DNA from: Streptomyces sp. LHD-70
GTDB lineage: Bacteria > Actinomycetota > Actinomycetes > Streptomycetales > Streptomycetaceae
Direction: 5' to 3'
Assembly: GCF_031157275.1 (NCBI RefSeq)
Contig: NZ_JAVIFW010000025.1
Coordinates: forward strand, 1 to 64,000
DNA: 64,000 bases
Part shown: piece by piece, positions 33,469-41,243 of the stretch
How positions within the stretch are numbered: the stretch's first letter is position 1
Layout: every line of letters starts with the position of its first letter
Notes under the pieces: model-generated
Databases searched by the model: none
Seen by the model: only the letters and a program-made list of their open reading frames with translations
Told to the model about the DNA's origin: nothing
Made by a program: the position numbers and the translations under genes

Positions 33469-34614
33469 TCATCGCTCTTGGCGTGTGACACCCGCCTCTT
33501 TTCTAAGCGCTTGCTCAGGGGCTGGCGGGGTAGAGGGGTCGGACTCCCCCGCGTCGGGGGCCGTCTCCGGGGCCGTCTCCGGGGCCGTGCCCGGGGCTGT
33601 CTCCGGGACTGTCTCTGGGGCGTGGATACGGCGCCGCCTGCGGTGCTTGAGGAGGGCCCACGGACCCCGCGGGCCGGTCGGCATCGCGGCCGTGACCTCC
33701 GTACCACCCTCGGCCGCGGCCTCCGCCGCCGCTCGTGCGACCGGCAGGAAGCCCTCGTCGCGGGAGGTGTCGGGGCGCTCCTCCTCCGGCCACAGGCCGA
33801 CCGCCGCGCAGACCGTGGGCAGTATGGCCATCGCCGCCGTCGCATAGCCCTCGGCCGACGGGTGGTAGTTGTCCGGGCCGAACAGCTCGCGCGGGTTGGC
33901 CGTGAACTCCGGGCCGAGCAGGTCGCCGAGCGAGATCGTACGACCGCCCTGCTCGACGGCGCCGATGGTCTGGGCGGCGGCCAGCTGGCGGGAGACGCGG
34001 CGGGCCAGCCAGCGCAGCGGCTGGTAGACCTGCTCCACCGAGCCCAGGTCGGGACAGGTGCCGACGACCACTTCGGCGCCCGCGGTGCGCAGCCGCCGTA
34101 CCGCCGCCGCGAGGTAGCGGACCGAGCGGGTCGGGGGCATCCGGTGCGTGACGTCGTTGGCGCCGATCATGATCACGCAGACGTCCGGCACCGGCGAGGA
34201 GTTGGCGAGCAGCAGCGTGACCTGGCGGGCCAGGTCGTCGGACTGCGCGCCCGGCTGCGCCACGTTCCGCAGCAGCACCGGGCGCTCCGCCACCGCCGCG
34301 AGGCCCTGCGCGATCAGCGCGCCCGGCGTCTGGCCGGAGCGGTGCACGCCCTGGCCCGCGGCCGTGGAGTCGCCGAGAAGGGTCAGGCGCAGCGGGGAGC
34401 GGGTGTCCGCCGGGTCGAGGAAGGCCCTGCCGTACAGGCCGTCGGCGTGCGGCGGCTGGGTCGGCTCGGCGCCCGACGCGCTCCCCACGCTGCGCTTCGC
34501 CAGCTGCACCTCGGCCAGGAGCACCCCGACCGCCGCCGCGCCCAGAAGCCCGACTCCGCCGCCGCCGTACGCGGCACCCGCGGCGATCCGCCGCGCCACC
34601 CTTGCCCTCGACAT
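33469..34614 (-). CDS. SGNH/GDSL hydrolase, membrane anchored
   Basis: 381 residues. An N-terminal helix (about 17-40) is probably a signal anchor. SGNH blocks follow: GDSTAAGQG (nucleophile Ser), RNVAQPGAQSDDL, MIGANDVTHR, and DNYHPSAEGYA (catalytic Asp-His). The tail after the enzyme domain has tandem ETAP tetrapeptides encoded by 12-nt repeats. It likely acts on esters outside the membrane; substrate unknown. The ATG at 34614 has a perfect AAGGAGGT 9 nt upstream. A GTG 12 nt earlier overlaps that site. Confidence 0.88.
   Translation of the reverse strand: MSRARVARRIAAGAAYGGGGVGLLGAAAVGVLLAEVQLAKRSVGSASGAEPTQPPHADGLYGRAFLDPADTRSPLRLTLLGDSTAAGQGVHRSGQTPGALIAQGLAAVAERPVLLRNVAQPGAQSDDLARQVTLLLANSSPVPDVCVIMIGANDVTHRMPPTRSVRYLAAAVRRLRTAGAEVVVGTCPDLGSVEQVYQPLRWLARRVSRQLAAAQTIGAVEQGGRTISLGDLLGPEFTANPRELFGPDNYHPSAEGYATAAMAILPTVCAAVGLWPEEERPDTSRDEGFLPVARAAAEAAAEGGTEVTAAMPTGPRGPWALLKHRRRRRIHAPETVPETAPGTAPETAPETAPDAGESDPSTPPAPEQALRKEAGVTRQER
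33557..33616. repeat. 12-nt tandem repeat in SGNH hydrolase tail
   Basis: Five units of GGGGCCGTCTCC with a few changes (33557-33616), in frame, encoding ETAP-like tetrapeptides near the C-terminus of the SGNH hydrolase. Confidence 0.85.
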
Positions 34615-34723
34615 GGACCGAGCCACCTCCTTGTAGCGCCGTACATCAACTCCTTGCCCGGTACGTACCGTCGGTCAATCTCCGACCCGGCGAAGGAGGG
34701 GTACGGACAGGGGTACGGACCGG

Positions 34724-34815
34724 TGCGGCAGGCCCTCGGCGTCCGATGCGTCAGGCCCTCGGCGTCCGGTGCGGCGGTCCCTCGGCGTCCGATGCGTCAG
34801 GCCCTCGAAGTGCAG
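34724..34815. repeat. 23-nt tandem repeat, four copies, upstream of cbs
   Basis: Units at 34724-34746, 34747-34769, 34770-34792 and 34793-34815 share TGCGKCAGGCCCTCGGCGTC; the last is diverged at its end. The array finishes 60 nt before the cbs start, inside the promoter or leader region. Confidence 0.88.
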
Positions 34816-34875
34816 GGCCGGGCGGCCGAATTCCGCTTAGGCTGGCCGCATTCCTAGGGAGAACCGGAGACAACG

Positions 34876-36267
34876 GTGCAATTCCACGACTCGATGATCA
34901 GTCTCGTCGGCAACACCCCGCTGCTGAGGCTCAACAACGTGACCGCGGGCATCAGGGCCACCGTCCTGGCCAAGGTCGAGTACTTCAACCCGGGCGGCTC
35001 CGTGAAGGACCGCATCGCGCTGCGCATGATCGAGGCGGCCGAGGCGAGCGGCGAGCTGCAGCCGGGCGGCACCATTGTCGAGCCGACCAGCGGCAACACC
35101 GGGGTGGGCCTCGCGATCGTGGCCCAGCAGAAGGGCTACAAGTGCATCTTCGTGTGCCCGGACAAGGTCTCCACGGACAAGATCAACGTGCTGCGCGCGT
35201 ACGGCGCCGAGGTCGTCGTCTGCCCCACGGCCGTGGACCCCGAGCACCCCGACTCGTACTACAACGTCTCCGACCGCCTCGTCCGTGAGACGCCCGGCGC
35301 CTGGAAGCCGGACCAGTACAGCAACCCCGCCAACCCGCGCTCCCACTACGAGACCACCGGGCCCGAGCTGTGGGAGCAGACGGAGGGGACGATCACCCAC
35401 TTCGTGGCGGGCATCGGCACCGGCGGAACGATCTCCGGAACCGGCCGCTACCTGAAGGAGATCAGCGACGGCAAGGTCCGGATCGTGGGCGCCGACCCCG
35501 AGGGCTCGGTCTACTCCGGGGGCTCCGGGCGGCCGTACCTCGTGGAGGGCGTCGGCGAGGACTTCTGGCCGACCGCGTACGACCAGGACGTGACGGACGA
35601 GATCGTCGCGGTCTCGGACAAGGACTCCTTCCAGATGACCCGGCGGCTCGCCAAGGAGGAGGGCCTGCTCGTCGGCGGCTCCTGCGGCATGGCGGTCGTG
35701 GCGGCGCTGAAGGTGGCGGAGGGCCTTGGCCCGGACGACGTGGTCGTCGTACTGCTGCCGGACTCCGGTCGCGGCTACCTCTCGAAGATCTTCAACGACG
35801 AGTGGATGAACGACTACGGCTTCCTGGAGCAGCCCGGTGACGAGCCGCGCGTCGGCGACGTCCTGGAGCACAAGGAGGGCGGCATCCCCAAGCTGGTGCA
35901 CATGCACCCGGAGGAGACGGTCGGCGAGGCCATCGACGTCCTGCGCGAGTACGGCGTCTCGCAGATGCCGATCGTGAAGCCGGGCGCCGGGCACCCGGAC
36001 GTGATGGCCGCGGAGGTCATCGGCTCGGTGGTCGAACGCGAGCTGCTCGACGCGCTGTTCACGCAGCGGGCCTCGCTCGCCGACCCGCTGGAGAAGCACA
36101 TGTCCGACCCGCTGCCGCAGGTCGGCTCGGGCGAGCCGGTGGCCGACCTGATGTCCGTACTGTCCGCGGCGACCGGTGCGGACGCGGCGATCGTCCTGGT
36201 CGAGGGCAAGCCGACGGGTGTGGTAAGCCGTCAGGACCTGCTCGCGTACCTGGCGCGCGAGAAGTAG
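34876..36267 (+). CDS. cbs: Cystathionine beta-synthase
   Basis: A 463-residue PLP enzyme joining serine and homocysteine to cystathionine (transsulfuration). The catalytic fold II domain (about 1-315) has the PLP lysine Lys44 in GGSVKDRIALR, the substrate loop EPTSGNTG (about 69-76), and the phosphate loop GIGTGGTISGTGR. Two C-terminal CBS domains (about 335-460) form a regulatory Bateman module that may bind S-adenosylmethionine or adenine nucleotides. There is no heme-binding N-terminal extension. The start is GTG with GGAGA about 8 nt upstream. Confidence 0.93.
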   Translation: MQFHDSMISLVGNTPLLRLNNVTAGIRATVLAKVEYFNPGGSVKDRIALRMIEAAEASGELQPGGTIVEPTSGNTGVGLAIVAQQKGYKCIFVCPDKVSTDKINVLRAYGAEVVVCPTAVDPEHPDSYYNVSDRLVRETPGAWKPDQYSNPANPRSHYETTGPELWEQTEGTITHFVAGIGTGGTISGTGRYLKEISDGKVRIVGADPEGSVYSGGSGRPYLVEGVGEDFWPTAYDQDVTDEIVAVSDKDSFQMTRRLAKEEGLLVGGSCGMAVVAALKVAEGLGPDDVVVVLLPDSGRGYLSKIFNDEWMNDYGFLEQPGDEPRVGDVLEHKEGGIPKLVHMHPEETVGEAIDVLREYGVSQMPIVKPGAGHPDVMAAEVIGSVVERELLDALFTQRASLADPLEKHMSDPLPQVGSGEPVADLMSVLSAATGADAAIVLVEGKPTGVVSRQDLLAYLAREK

Positions 36268-36444
36268 GCCTGTACGGCTCGGGGTTCGGGTAATCGGTAC
36301 GAGCACGACACGTTCGCGCAGCACCCGCTTAACACGGCTCCGGCACCTTGGTCGATGTCGGCGCACAGGACTCCTCCGGAGCGGCTCCCGGACCTCCTGA
36401 ACGCCTCGGACGCGGAACACGCCGGCCCTGACCCGGCCCGCGTC

Positions 36445-36510
36445 CCCCGCGGGGACCACCGTCGTCCCGCCCTCCGGCACTCTGCCGGCGGTGCGGTGGT
36501 CCCTGCGGGG
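36445..36510 (+). terminator. Long hairpin after cbs
   Basis: Arms 36445-36461 and 36494-36510 pair over 17 bp with one mismatch, and an inner CCGGC/GCCGG stem lies in the loop. It lies about 180 nt after the cbs stop and has no T-run, so it is probably the terminator, but not certainly. Confidence 0.6.
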
Positions 36511-36540
36511 CACTCCCCGTCTTACGTCGGCCTTCTGGTG

Positions 36541-36660
36541 CTATTGACCAGCGCACCCTTGCCCGGCCTTCTGATGCCGTTGACCAGCGCCCCCTTGCCC
36601 GGCCTGCGGCCTTGTCCTCAGGCGCCGGACGGGCTGGATTGTCTCCCTGCGGCCTCAAGT
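36541..36660. repeat. Tandem and dispersed repeat in the cbs downstream gap
   Basis: A 36-nt unit occurs twice (36541-36576 and 36577-36612), sharing TTGACCAGCGC and CTTGCCCGGCCT. It runs into CTTGTCCTCAGGCGCCGGACGGGCTGGA, a mosaic of the family A and family B dispersed repeats found elsewhere in the window. No gene is supported in the 461-nt gap between cbs and the next gene. Confidence 0.7.
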
Positions 36661-36728
36661 GCGGGAGCAGGCCAGAGAAGCGTCAACTCGGCTACCCGCT
36701 CGGCCAGTTGGTGGATCGTGGGCGCGGG

Positions 36729-37136
36729 TCAGTCCGACCAGTCCGTGTCGCGGTTTCGGCGGGGGCGGGTGAAGAGGCCGTGTCGTGCGTGTACGGCGTT
36801 CACGGCGATGATGCCGGTCCAGGCAACGGTCAGGCCGAGCAGGCCCGCGTTGACCACCGCGATCGCCGAGAGCGGGACCGCGAGGATCAGCGAGACCAGG
36901 GCGAAGCCGAAGCGTTCGCCCCAGCCGTCCAGGGAGTCGCGGCCCCCGCGGACCGCCGCCGTCCGTTCCTCGGCGAGGCGGCGGCGGACGCGGCGGTCGA
37001 CCGTGGCGTCGAGGCGCTGCTCGACCTTCTCCAGGAACGACTCCACCAGGACGGAGTCGTACTCCTCGCCCAGCTCCCTGCGGGTCTGCAGCGTGGCGTG
37101 GAGTTCCTTCTTCAGCTCAGGGTCGCGGGCTTCCAT
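36729..37136 (-). CDS. Two-helix membrane protein of unknown function
   Basis: 135 residues. A charged helical N-terminal half (LKKELHATLQTRRELGEEYDSVLVESFLEKVEQRLD) is followed by two membrane helices (about 78-98 and 100-117) and a basic tail. It looks like a small actinobacterial integral membrane protein; no function is known. Its start lies 20 nt inside the end of the NCS1 permease gene, so the two are translationally coupled. No clear Shine-Dalgarno is seen, in line with coupling. Confidence 0.75.
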   Translation of the reverse strand: MEARDPELKKELHATLQTRRELGEEYDSVLVESFLEKVEQRLDATVDRRVRRRLAEERTAAVRGGRDSLDGWGERFGFALVSLILAVPLSAIAVVNAGLLGLTVAWTGIIAVNAVHARHGLFTRPRRNRDTDWSD

Positions 37137-38544
37137 GCGGTTCACGGTACGAAGCGTCGGCGGCGGGCGCAGTGGGGCTGACCCCCGTATTCCGCTTCCG
37201 GCCTGCCAGAGCCCAGTAGAGCACCGCCGGGACGATCAGGCCCACGATCCAGGAGATGTCGGCGCCGCCGAGCGGGGCGACGAGCGGGCCCGTGTAGAAG
37301 TGCGTGACGAGGAAGGGGAGTTGGAGGGCGATGCCGATCGCGTAGACCGCGAGGGCGTCCCAGCGCCAGCCGCCGTAGCGGCCGTTCGGGTCGGACAGGG
37401 CCGGCAGGTCGTACTGCTCGCGGGAGATCAGGTAGTAGTCGACCAGGTTGATCGCGGACCAGGGCGTGAAGAACGTCAGCAGGAAGAGCAGGAAGTCCTT
37501 GAACGAGGTGAGGAAGCTGTCCTTGCCGAGCAGGGCGACCACCGTGCCCGCGATCATGATCAGCGCGATGTAGACGGCCCGGCCGCGCGGCGAGAGCACG
37601 CGCTGGCCGCGGAAGCCGCTGACGCTCGTCACGATCGACATGAAGCCGCCGTACGTGTTCAGGACGTTGATCGTGAGCTTGCCGAGCGCGATCACGAAGT
37701 ACAGGAACGCGGCGATCAGTCCGCCGCCGCCGAGCCCCACCACGTACGACACCTGGTTGTCCATGAACGCGCCGCCCGCCGTGGCCGCCACGAGCACGCC
37801 GAAGGTCATCGACCACTGCGAGCCGATCGCCGAGCCGGACAGGGTCCACCAGAACGTGGCGCGGGTCGAGGTCGTACGCGGCAGATAGCGCGAGTAGTCC
37901 GCGACGTACGGGCCGAACGCCAGCTGCCAGGAGGCCGAGAGGGAGATCGCCAGCAGGAACATCGGCAGGTCGAAGTGGGCGTCCGCGAGCAGCGTCGTGA
38001 GGTCGGCGCGCTCCAGGAGGCGGATGCCGAGGTAGACGAAGGCGAGGGCGCAGATCACGCCGGCGACGCGGCCGACGGCGTGGATCAGGCGGTAGCCGAC
38101 GGCGGCCATGAGGCCGGAGACGGCCGCGAAGATCAGGATGCCGGGGGTCTCGCCGAGGTGGGTCAGCTCGCCCACGGCCTGCCCGGCGAGGACGCTGCCG
38201 GAGGCGAAGAAGCCGATGTACATGACGATCACGAGGGCCAGCGGCACGACCGCGCCGCGCACCCCGAACTGGGCCCGGGACTGGATCATCTGCGGCAGCC
38301 CGAGCTTGGGCCCCTGCGCGGAGTGCAGCGCCATCACCGCCCCGCCGAGCAGGTTGCCGACGACCAGGCCGACGATGGACCAGACCACGTCGCCGCCGAA
38401 GACCACGGCGAGTGCGCCGGTGACGACGGCGGTGATCTGCAGGTTGGCGCCCAGCCAGAGGGTGAACTGGGAGAAGGCGGTACCGTGCCGTTCCTCGTCC
38501 GGGACGACGTCGATGGACCGCTGTTCGACGAGTGAGCCTGCCAT
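37117..38544 (-). CDS. NCS1 family purine/cytosine/hydantoin permease
   Basis: 475 residues with about twelve membrane segments. It resembles CodB/PucI proteins of nucleobase-cation symport family 1 (FTLWLGANLQITAVVTGAL near the start, GPYVADYSRYLP in the middle, NLVDYYLISREQYD near the end). Likely substrates are cytosine, purines, allantoin or hydantoins. The ATG at 38544 has GGGGGA about 5 nt upstream; an ATG at 38586 lies inside the operator palindrome and is less likely. It is divergent from an RpiR regulator, suggesting local control. Confidence 0.88.
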   Translation of the reverse strand: MAGSLVEQRSIDVVPDEERHGTAFSQFTLWLGANLQITAVVTGALAVVFGGDVVWSIVGLVVGNLLGGAVMALHSAQGPKLGLPQMIQSRAQFGVRGAVVPLALVIVMYIGFFASGSVLAGQAVGELTHLGETPGILIFAAVSGLMAAVGYRLIHAVGRVAGVICALAFVYLGIRLLERADLTTLLADAHFDLPMFLLAISLSASWQLAFGPYVADYSRYLPRTTSTRATFWWTLSGSAIGSQWSMTFGVLVAATAGGAFMDNQVSYVVGLGGGGLIAAFLYFVIALGKLTINVLNTYGGFMSIVTSVSGFRGQRVLSPRGRAVYIALIMIAGTVVALLGKDSFLTSFKDFLLFLLTFFTPWSAINLVDYYLISREQYDLPALSDPNGRYGGWRWDALAVYAIGIALQLPFLVTHFYTGPLVAPLGGADISWIVGLIVPAVLYWALAGRKRNTGVSPTAPAADASYREPHGSPRP

Positions 38545-38579
38545 GGGTCCCCCAGGTTCGGGTGGAGCGGTGTTGCCTG

Positions 38580-38599
38580 TCTGCATAACGTCATGCAGA
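38580..38599. promoter_or_regulatory. Operator-like inverted repeat, NCS1/RpiR divergent promoters
   Basis: TCTGCAT-AACGTC-ATGCAGA, a perfect 7-6-7 inverted repeat, is centred in the 138-nt gap between the divergent NCS1 permease and RpiR regulator genes. It is the natural candidate binding site for that regulator. Confidence 0.6.
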
Positions 38600-38682
38600 G
38601 TTCTTGGTGAGTGAATAATTTGTCAATACCCTGGCGCGAATCGCCTGGGTACACAGTGACTGGTGATGAAGGAGGGGCCCCG

Positions 38683-39519
38683 GTGACGGACAGCCCGACC
38701 GCCCGGCTGCAACAGCTCTTCGAGGGGCACCGCCTCACCCCCACGCAGCGGCGGATCGCCCACTGCATGGTGCGGCGCGCCGCCGAGGTGCCGTTCCTGT
38801 CGAGCGTGGAGCTGGCCGAGCTGGCCGGAGTCAGCCAGCCCTCGGTGACCCGCTTCGCGGTGGCGCTCGGCTTCGACGGCTACCCGGCGCTCCGCCGCCA
38901 TCTGCGCGAGGTCGCTCCGGCCGAACAGGCCGTGGGCCAGGGCGAGTTCAACGAGTACCAGCAGGCCGTCGAGGCCGAGATCGAGAACCTGCGGCACCTC
39001 GCCGCCGCCCTCGCCGACCCGGCGCCGGTCGAGCGCGCCGGCCGGCTGCTCGCCGCCTCCCGGCCGCTGCCGGTGCTCGGCCTGCGCGCGGCGGCCTCGC
39101 AGGCGTACGGCTTCGCGTACTTCGCCGCCAAGGTGCACCCCGACGTCCGGCTCCTGCGCGAGGGCGGCACGCTGCTCGCCGACCGGATCGACGCGGCCGT
39201 ACGGGCGGGGGCCTCGGCGCTGCTCTGCTTCGCGCTGCCGCGGTATCCGCGTGAGGTGGTCGAGGCGCTGACGTACGCGCGGGAGGCCGGCCTGACCGTG
39301 GTGACGGTGGCCGACAGCGCGTTCGCGCCGGTCGCGAAGGTGTCCGACCTGCTGATCCCGGCGGCCGTCGGCACCGGCCTCGCCTTCGACACGGCCTGCG
39401 CGCCGATGCTGCTCGGCCGGGTGCTCCTGGAGGCCATGGCCGACGAACTTCCGGACGCGCAGGCCCGCTTGGAGGAGTTCGATACGCGGGCCGCGGAGCG
39501 GGGGTTGTTCGTGGAGTGA
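38683..39519 (+). CDS. MurR/RpiR family transcriptional regulator
   Basis: 278 residues. The N-terminal HTH_6 domain is about 8-80 (LTPTQRRIAHCMVRRAAEVPFLSSVELAELAGVSQPSVTRFAVALGF), and the C-terminal SIS sugar-phosphate-type domain is about 110-270 (VLGLRAAASQAYGFAYFAAK, LLCFALPRYPREVVEAL). SIS domains usually sense phosphosugars, but members near nucleobase transporters also exist. The GTG start has AAGGAGG 7 nt upstream. It is divergent from the NCS1 permease, its likely target. The operator is proposed above. Confidence 0.92.
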   Translation: MTDSPTARLQQLFEGHRLTPTQRRIAHCMVRRAAEVPFLSSVELAELAGVSQPSVTRFAVALGFDGYPALRRHLREVAPAEQAVGQGEFNEYQQAVEAEIENLRHLAAALADPAPVERAGRLLAASRPLPVLGLRAAASQAYGFAYFAAKVHPDVRLLREGGTLLADRIDAAVRAGASALLCFALPRYPREVVEALTYAREAGLTVVTVADSAFAPVAKVSDLLIPAAVGTGLAFDTACAPMLLGRVLLEAMADELPDAQARLEEFDTRAAERGLFVE

Positions 39520-39561
39520 GGGGGCGCTCGCTGGGGGAGGGGGGCGCTCGCCCGTACGGGT

Positions 39562-39690
39562 ACGAATGCCGATGCCTCCGTTGTCGCGGTGGCCGAGCGC
39601 CTCGGGTTGACCGAAGTCGCGACGCTCGACCACCGGCACTTCTCCGCCGTACGCCCGAGTCACGTACCGGCGTTCACCCTCCTCCCCTGA
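39562..39690 (+). pseudogene. C-terminal fragment of a PIN-domain (VapC-like) gene
   Basis: Translation ending at TGA 39688 gives NADASVVAVAERLGLTEVAT, then LDHRHFSAVRPSHVPAFTLLP. This matches the last third of VapC-type PIN ribonucleases: the third acidic motif in DASVVAVAERL and the final one in ATLDHRHF. There is no start codon, no upstream PIN sequence (the RpiR stop is only 43 nt away) and no antitoxin. It is a gene remnant. Confidence 0.78.
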
Positions 39691-39702
39691 CCGAAAGCCC
39701 CC

Positions 39703-41070
39703 TCACTCCTCCCCGCGAGCCTTCAGCACCAGCTTGTTGACGACCCAGAGGCCGATGCCGATGACCAGCAGGACGCCGGCCCGGATGTAGACGTCGGCCG
39801 AGCGGTCCGCGAGCGGGCTGGCCAGGATCAGGGCCGTGATCGCGCCGAGGATCGGCAGGATCGTCGGCGTACGGAAGTGCTTGTGCTCCACGGGGTCCCT
39901 GCGCAGCACCAGGACCGCCACGTTGACCACCGCGAACACGCAGAGCAGCAGGAATGCCGTGGTGTCGCCGAGTCCTTCGATCTCGCCGGTGGACACCAGG
40001 CCGATCGCGAGCAGCGAGACGAAGACGATGCCGACGACCGGGGTGCGCCGGCGGGGCAGGACGCGGCCCATCGCCTTCGGCAGGATGCGCTCGTTGGCCA
40101 TGCCGTAGCAGAGCCGCGAGGCCATCATGATGTTGATCAGGGCCGAGTTGGTGACCGCGAACAGCGCGATCAGGGCGAAGAGTTTGGGCGGGAACTCAAG
40201 GCCGCCCGCCTTGACCACTTCGAGCAGCGGGCCGCTGGAGCCGGACAGCGTCCGGGTGTCCACCAGGAGCGAGGAGACCAGCGCCACCAGGACGTAGATC
40301 GTGCCGGTCACGGCGACGCCGATGAAGATGGCCCGCGGGAACGTGCGGGCCGGGTCCTGGGTCTCCTCGGCCATGTTCACCGAGTCCTCGAAGCCGACGA
40401 ACGCGAAGAAGCCGAGCGCGGTCGCGCCGAGGATGCCGGTCATCAGCGCGAAGCCCGTACCGCTGGATTCGAACTCGGTCAGGCGGGACGGCTCCCCGTC
40501 GCCGCTGAGCACCGCGTACGCGCCGATCGCGAGGATGACCAGGAGGCCGGTCAACTCGACCAGGGTGAGGACCACGTTGGTCTTCACCGACTCCGAGACA
40601 CCGCGCAGGTTCAGCGCCGCCAGGGCCAGGATGAACAGGATCGCGACCAGGGTGGCCGGCAGCACGCCGGCGGTGAGTTCGTCGAGGTAGTCGCCGCTGA
40701 ACGCGCGGGCGGCGGCACTCGCGGACGACAGGCCCGAGGCCATCACCATGAAGGCGATGATGAACGTCAGGAACGGGACCTTGAACGCCTTCTGCGTGTA
40801 GAGCGCGGCGCCGGCCGCCTTCGGGTACTTGCCGACGAGTTCGACGTACGAGGCGGCCGTCAGGATCGCCACCACGAAGCCGATGACGAACGGCAGCCAC
40901 AGGGCCCCGCCGACCTTGCCCGCGACGTTGCCGGTGGTGGCGTAGATGCCGGTGCCGAGGATGTCGCCGATCACGAACAGGATCAGCAGTCTGGGACCGA
41001 TGGCCCGTTTGAGTGGGGGCTGCGAGGGTTCAGGTACGGGCCTCGCCGCAGTGGAGTCGGTGGTGGACAT
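39703..41070 (-). CDS. APC family amino acid permease
   Basis: 455 residues with twelve predicted helices. The APC hallmark is in helix 1, VIGDILGTGIYATTGNVAGK, and the conserved FFAFVGFEDSVNMAEETQDPARTFPRAI lies around helix 6. It imports an amino acid or amine with protons; the substrate is unclear. The start ATG has GGGGGAGG about 8 nt upstream. It is co-oriented with, and downstream of, a PLP decarboxylase gene, so uptake of the decarboxylase substrate or exchange with its amine product is possible. Confidence 0.92.
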   Translation of the reverse strand: MSTTDSTAARPVPEPSQPPLKRAIGPRLLILFVIGDILGTGIYATTGNVAGKVGGALWLPFVIGFVVAILTAASYVELVGKYPKAAGAALYTQKAFKVPFLTFIIAFMVMASGLSSASAAARAFSGDYLDELTAGVLPATLVAILFILALAALNLRGVSESVKTNVVLTLVELTGLLVILAIGAYAVLSGDGEPSRLTEFESSGTGFALMTGILGATALGFFAFVGFEDSVNMAEETQDPARTFPRAIFIGVAVTGTIYVLVALVSSLLVDTRTLSGSSGPLLEVVKAGGLEFPPKLFALIALFAVTNSALINIMMASRLCYGMANERILPKAMGRVLPRRRTPVVGIVFVSLLAIGLVSTGEIEGLGDTTAFLLLCVFAVVNVAVLVLRRDPVEHKHFRTPTILPILGAITALILASPLADRSADVYIRAGVLLVIGIGLWVVNKLVLKARGEE

Positions 41071-41171
41071 CTGTGGAAACCTCCCCCGATCGCTGATGCG
41101 TCAGGTGGATGTTCTGCCCGTGGTGCGCACGGGGATGCGCGGCGGCCGTATCTCAGAGCTTCACTTGAGCT

Positions 41172-41215
41172 TCTGGACTGTCTGGACTGTCCGGACTGTC
41201 TTACTGTCTGGACTG
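41172..41215. repeat. 9-nt tandem repeat between decarboxylase and permease genes
   Basis: TCTGGACTG at 41172-41180, 41181-41189 and 41207-41215, with variants TCCGGACTG (41190-41198) and TCTTACTG (41199-41206) between. It is located 29 nt after the decarboxylase stop. Confidence 0.88.
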
Positions 41216-41243
41216 ATTCTGCCCGGGCCCGCGCCCGCTGTCC

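Noticed and set aside
31987..34857. A 956-codon frame opposite thiolase and SGNH hydrolase genes
   Set aside because: Antisense to two well-supported genes; no motif and no Shine-Dalgarno.
36355..38535. A 726-codon frame opposite the NCS1 permease and the gap after cbs
   Set aside because: Shadow frame without start signal or domain; the permease on the other strand has clear helices and family motifs.
39516..39740. A 74-codon frame in the RpiR-APC gap
   Set aside because: It is in a different frame from the PIN-domain relic, starts inside the RpiR stop region and shows no family match.
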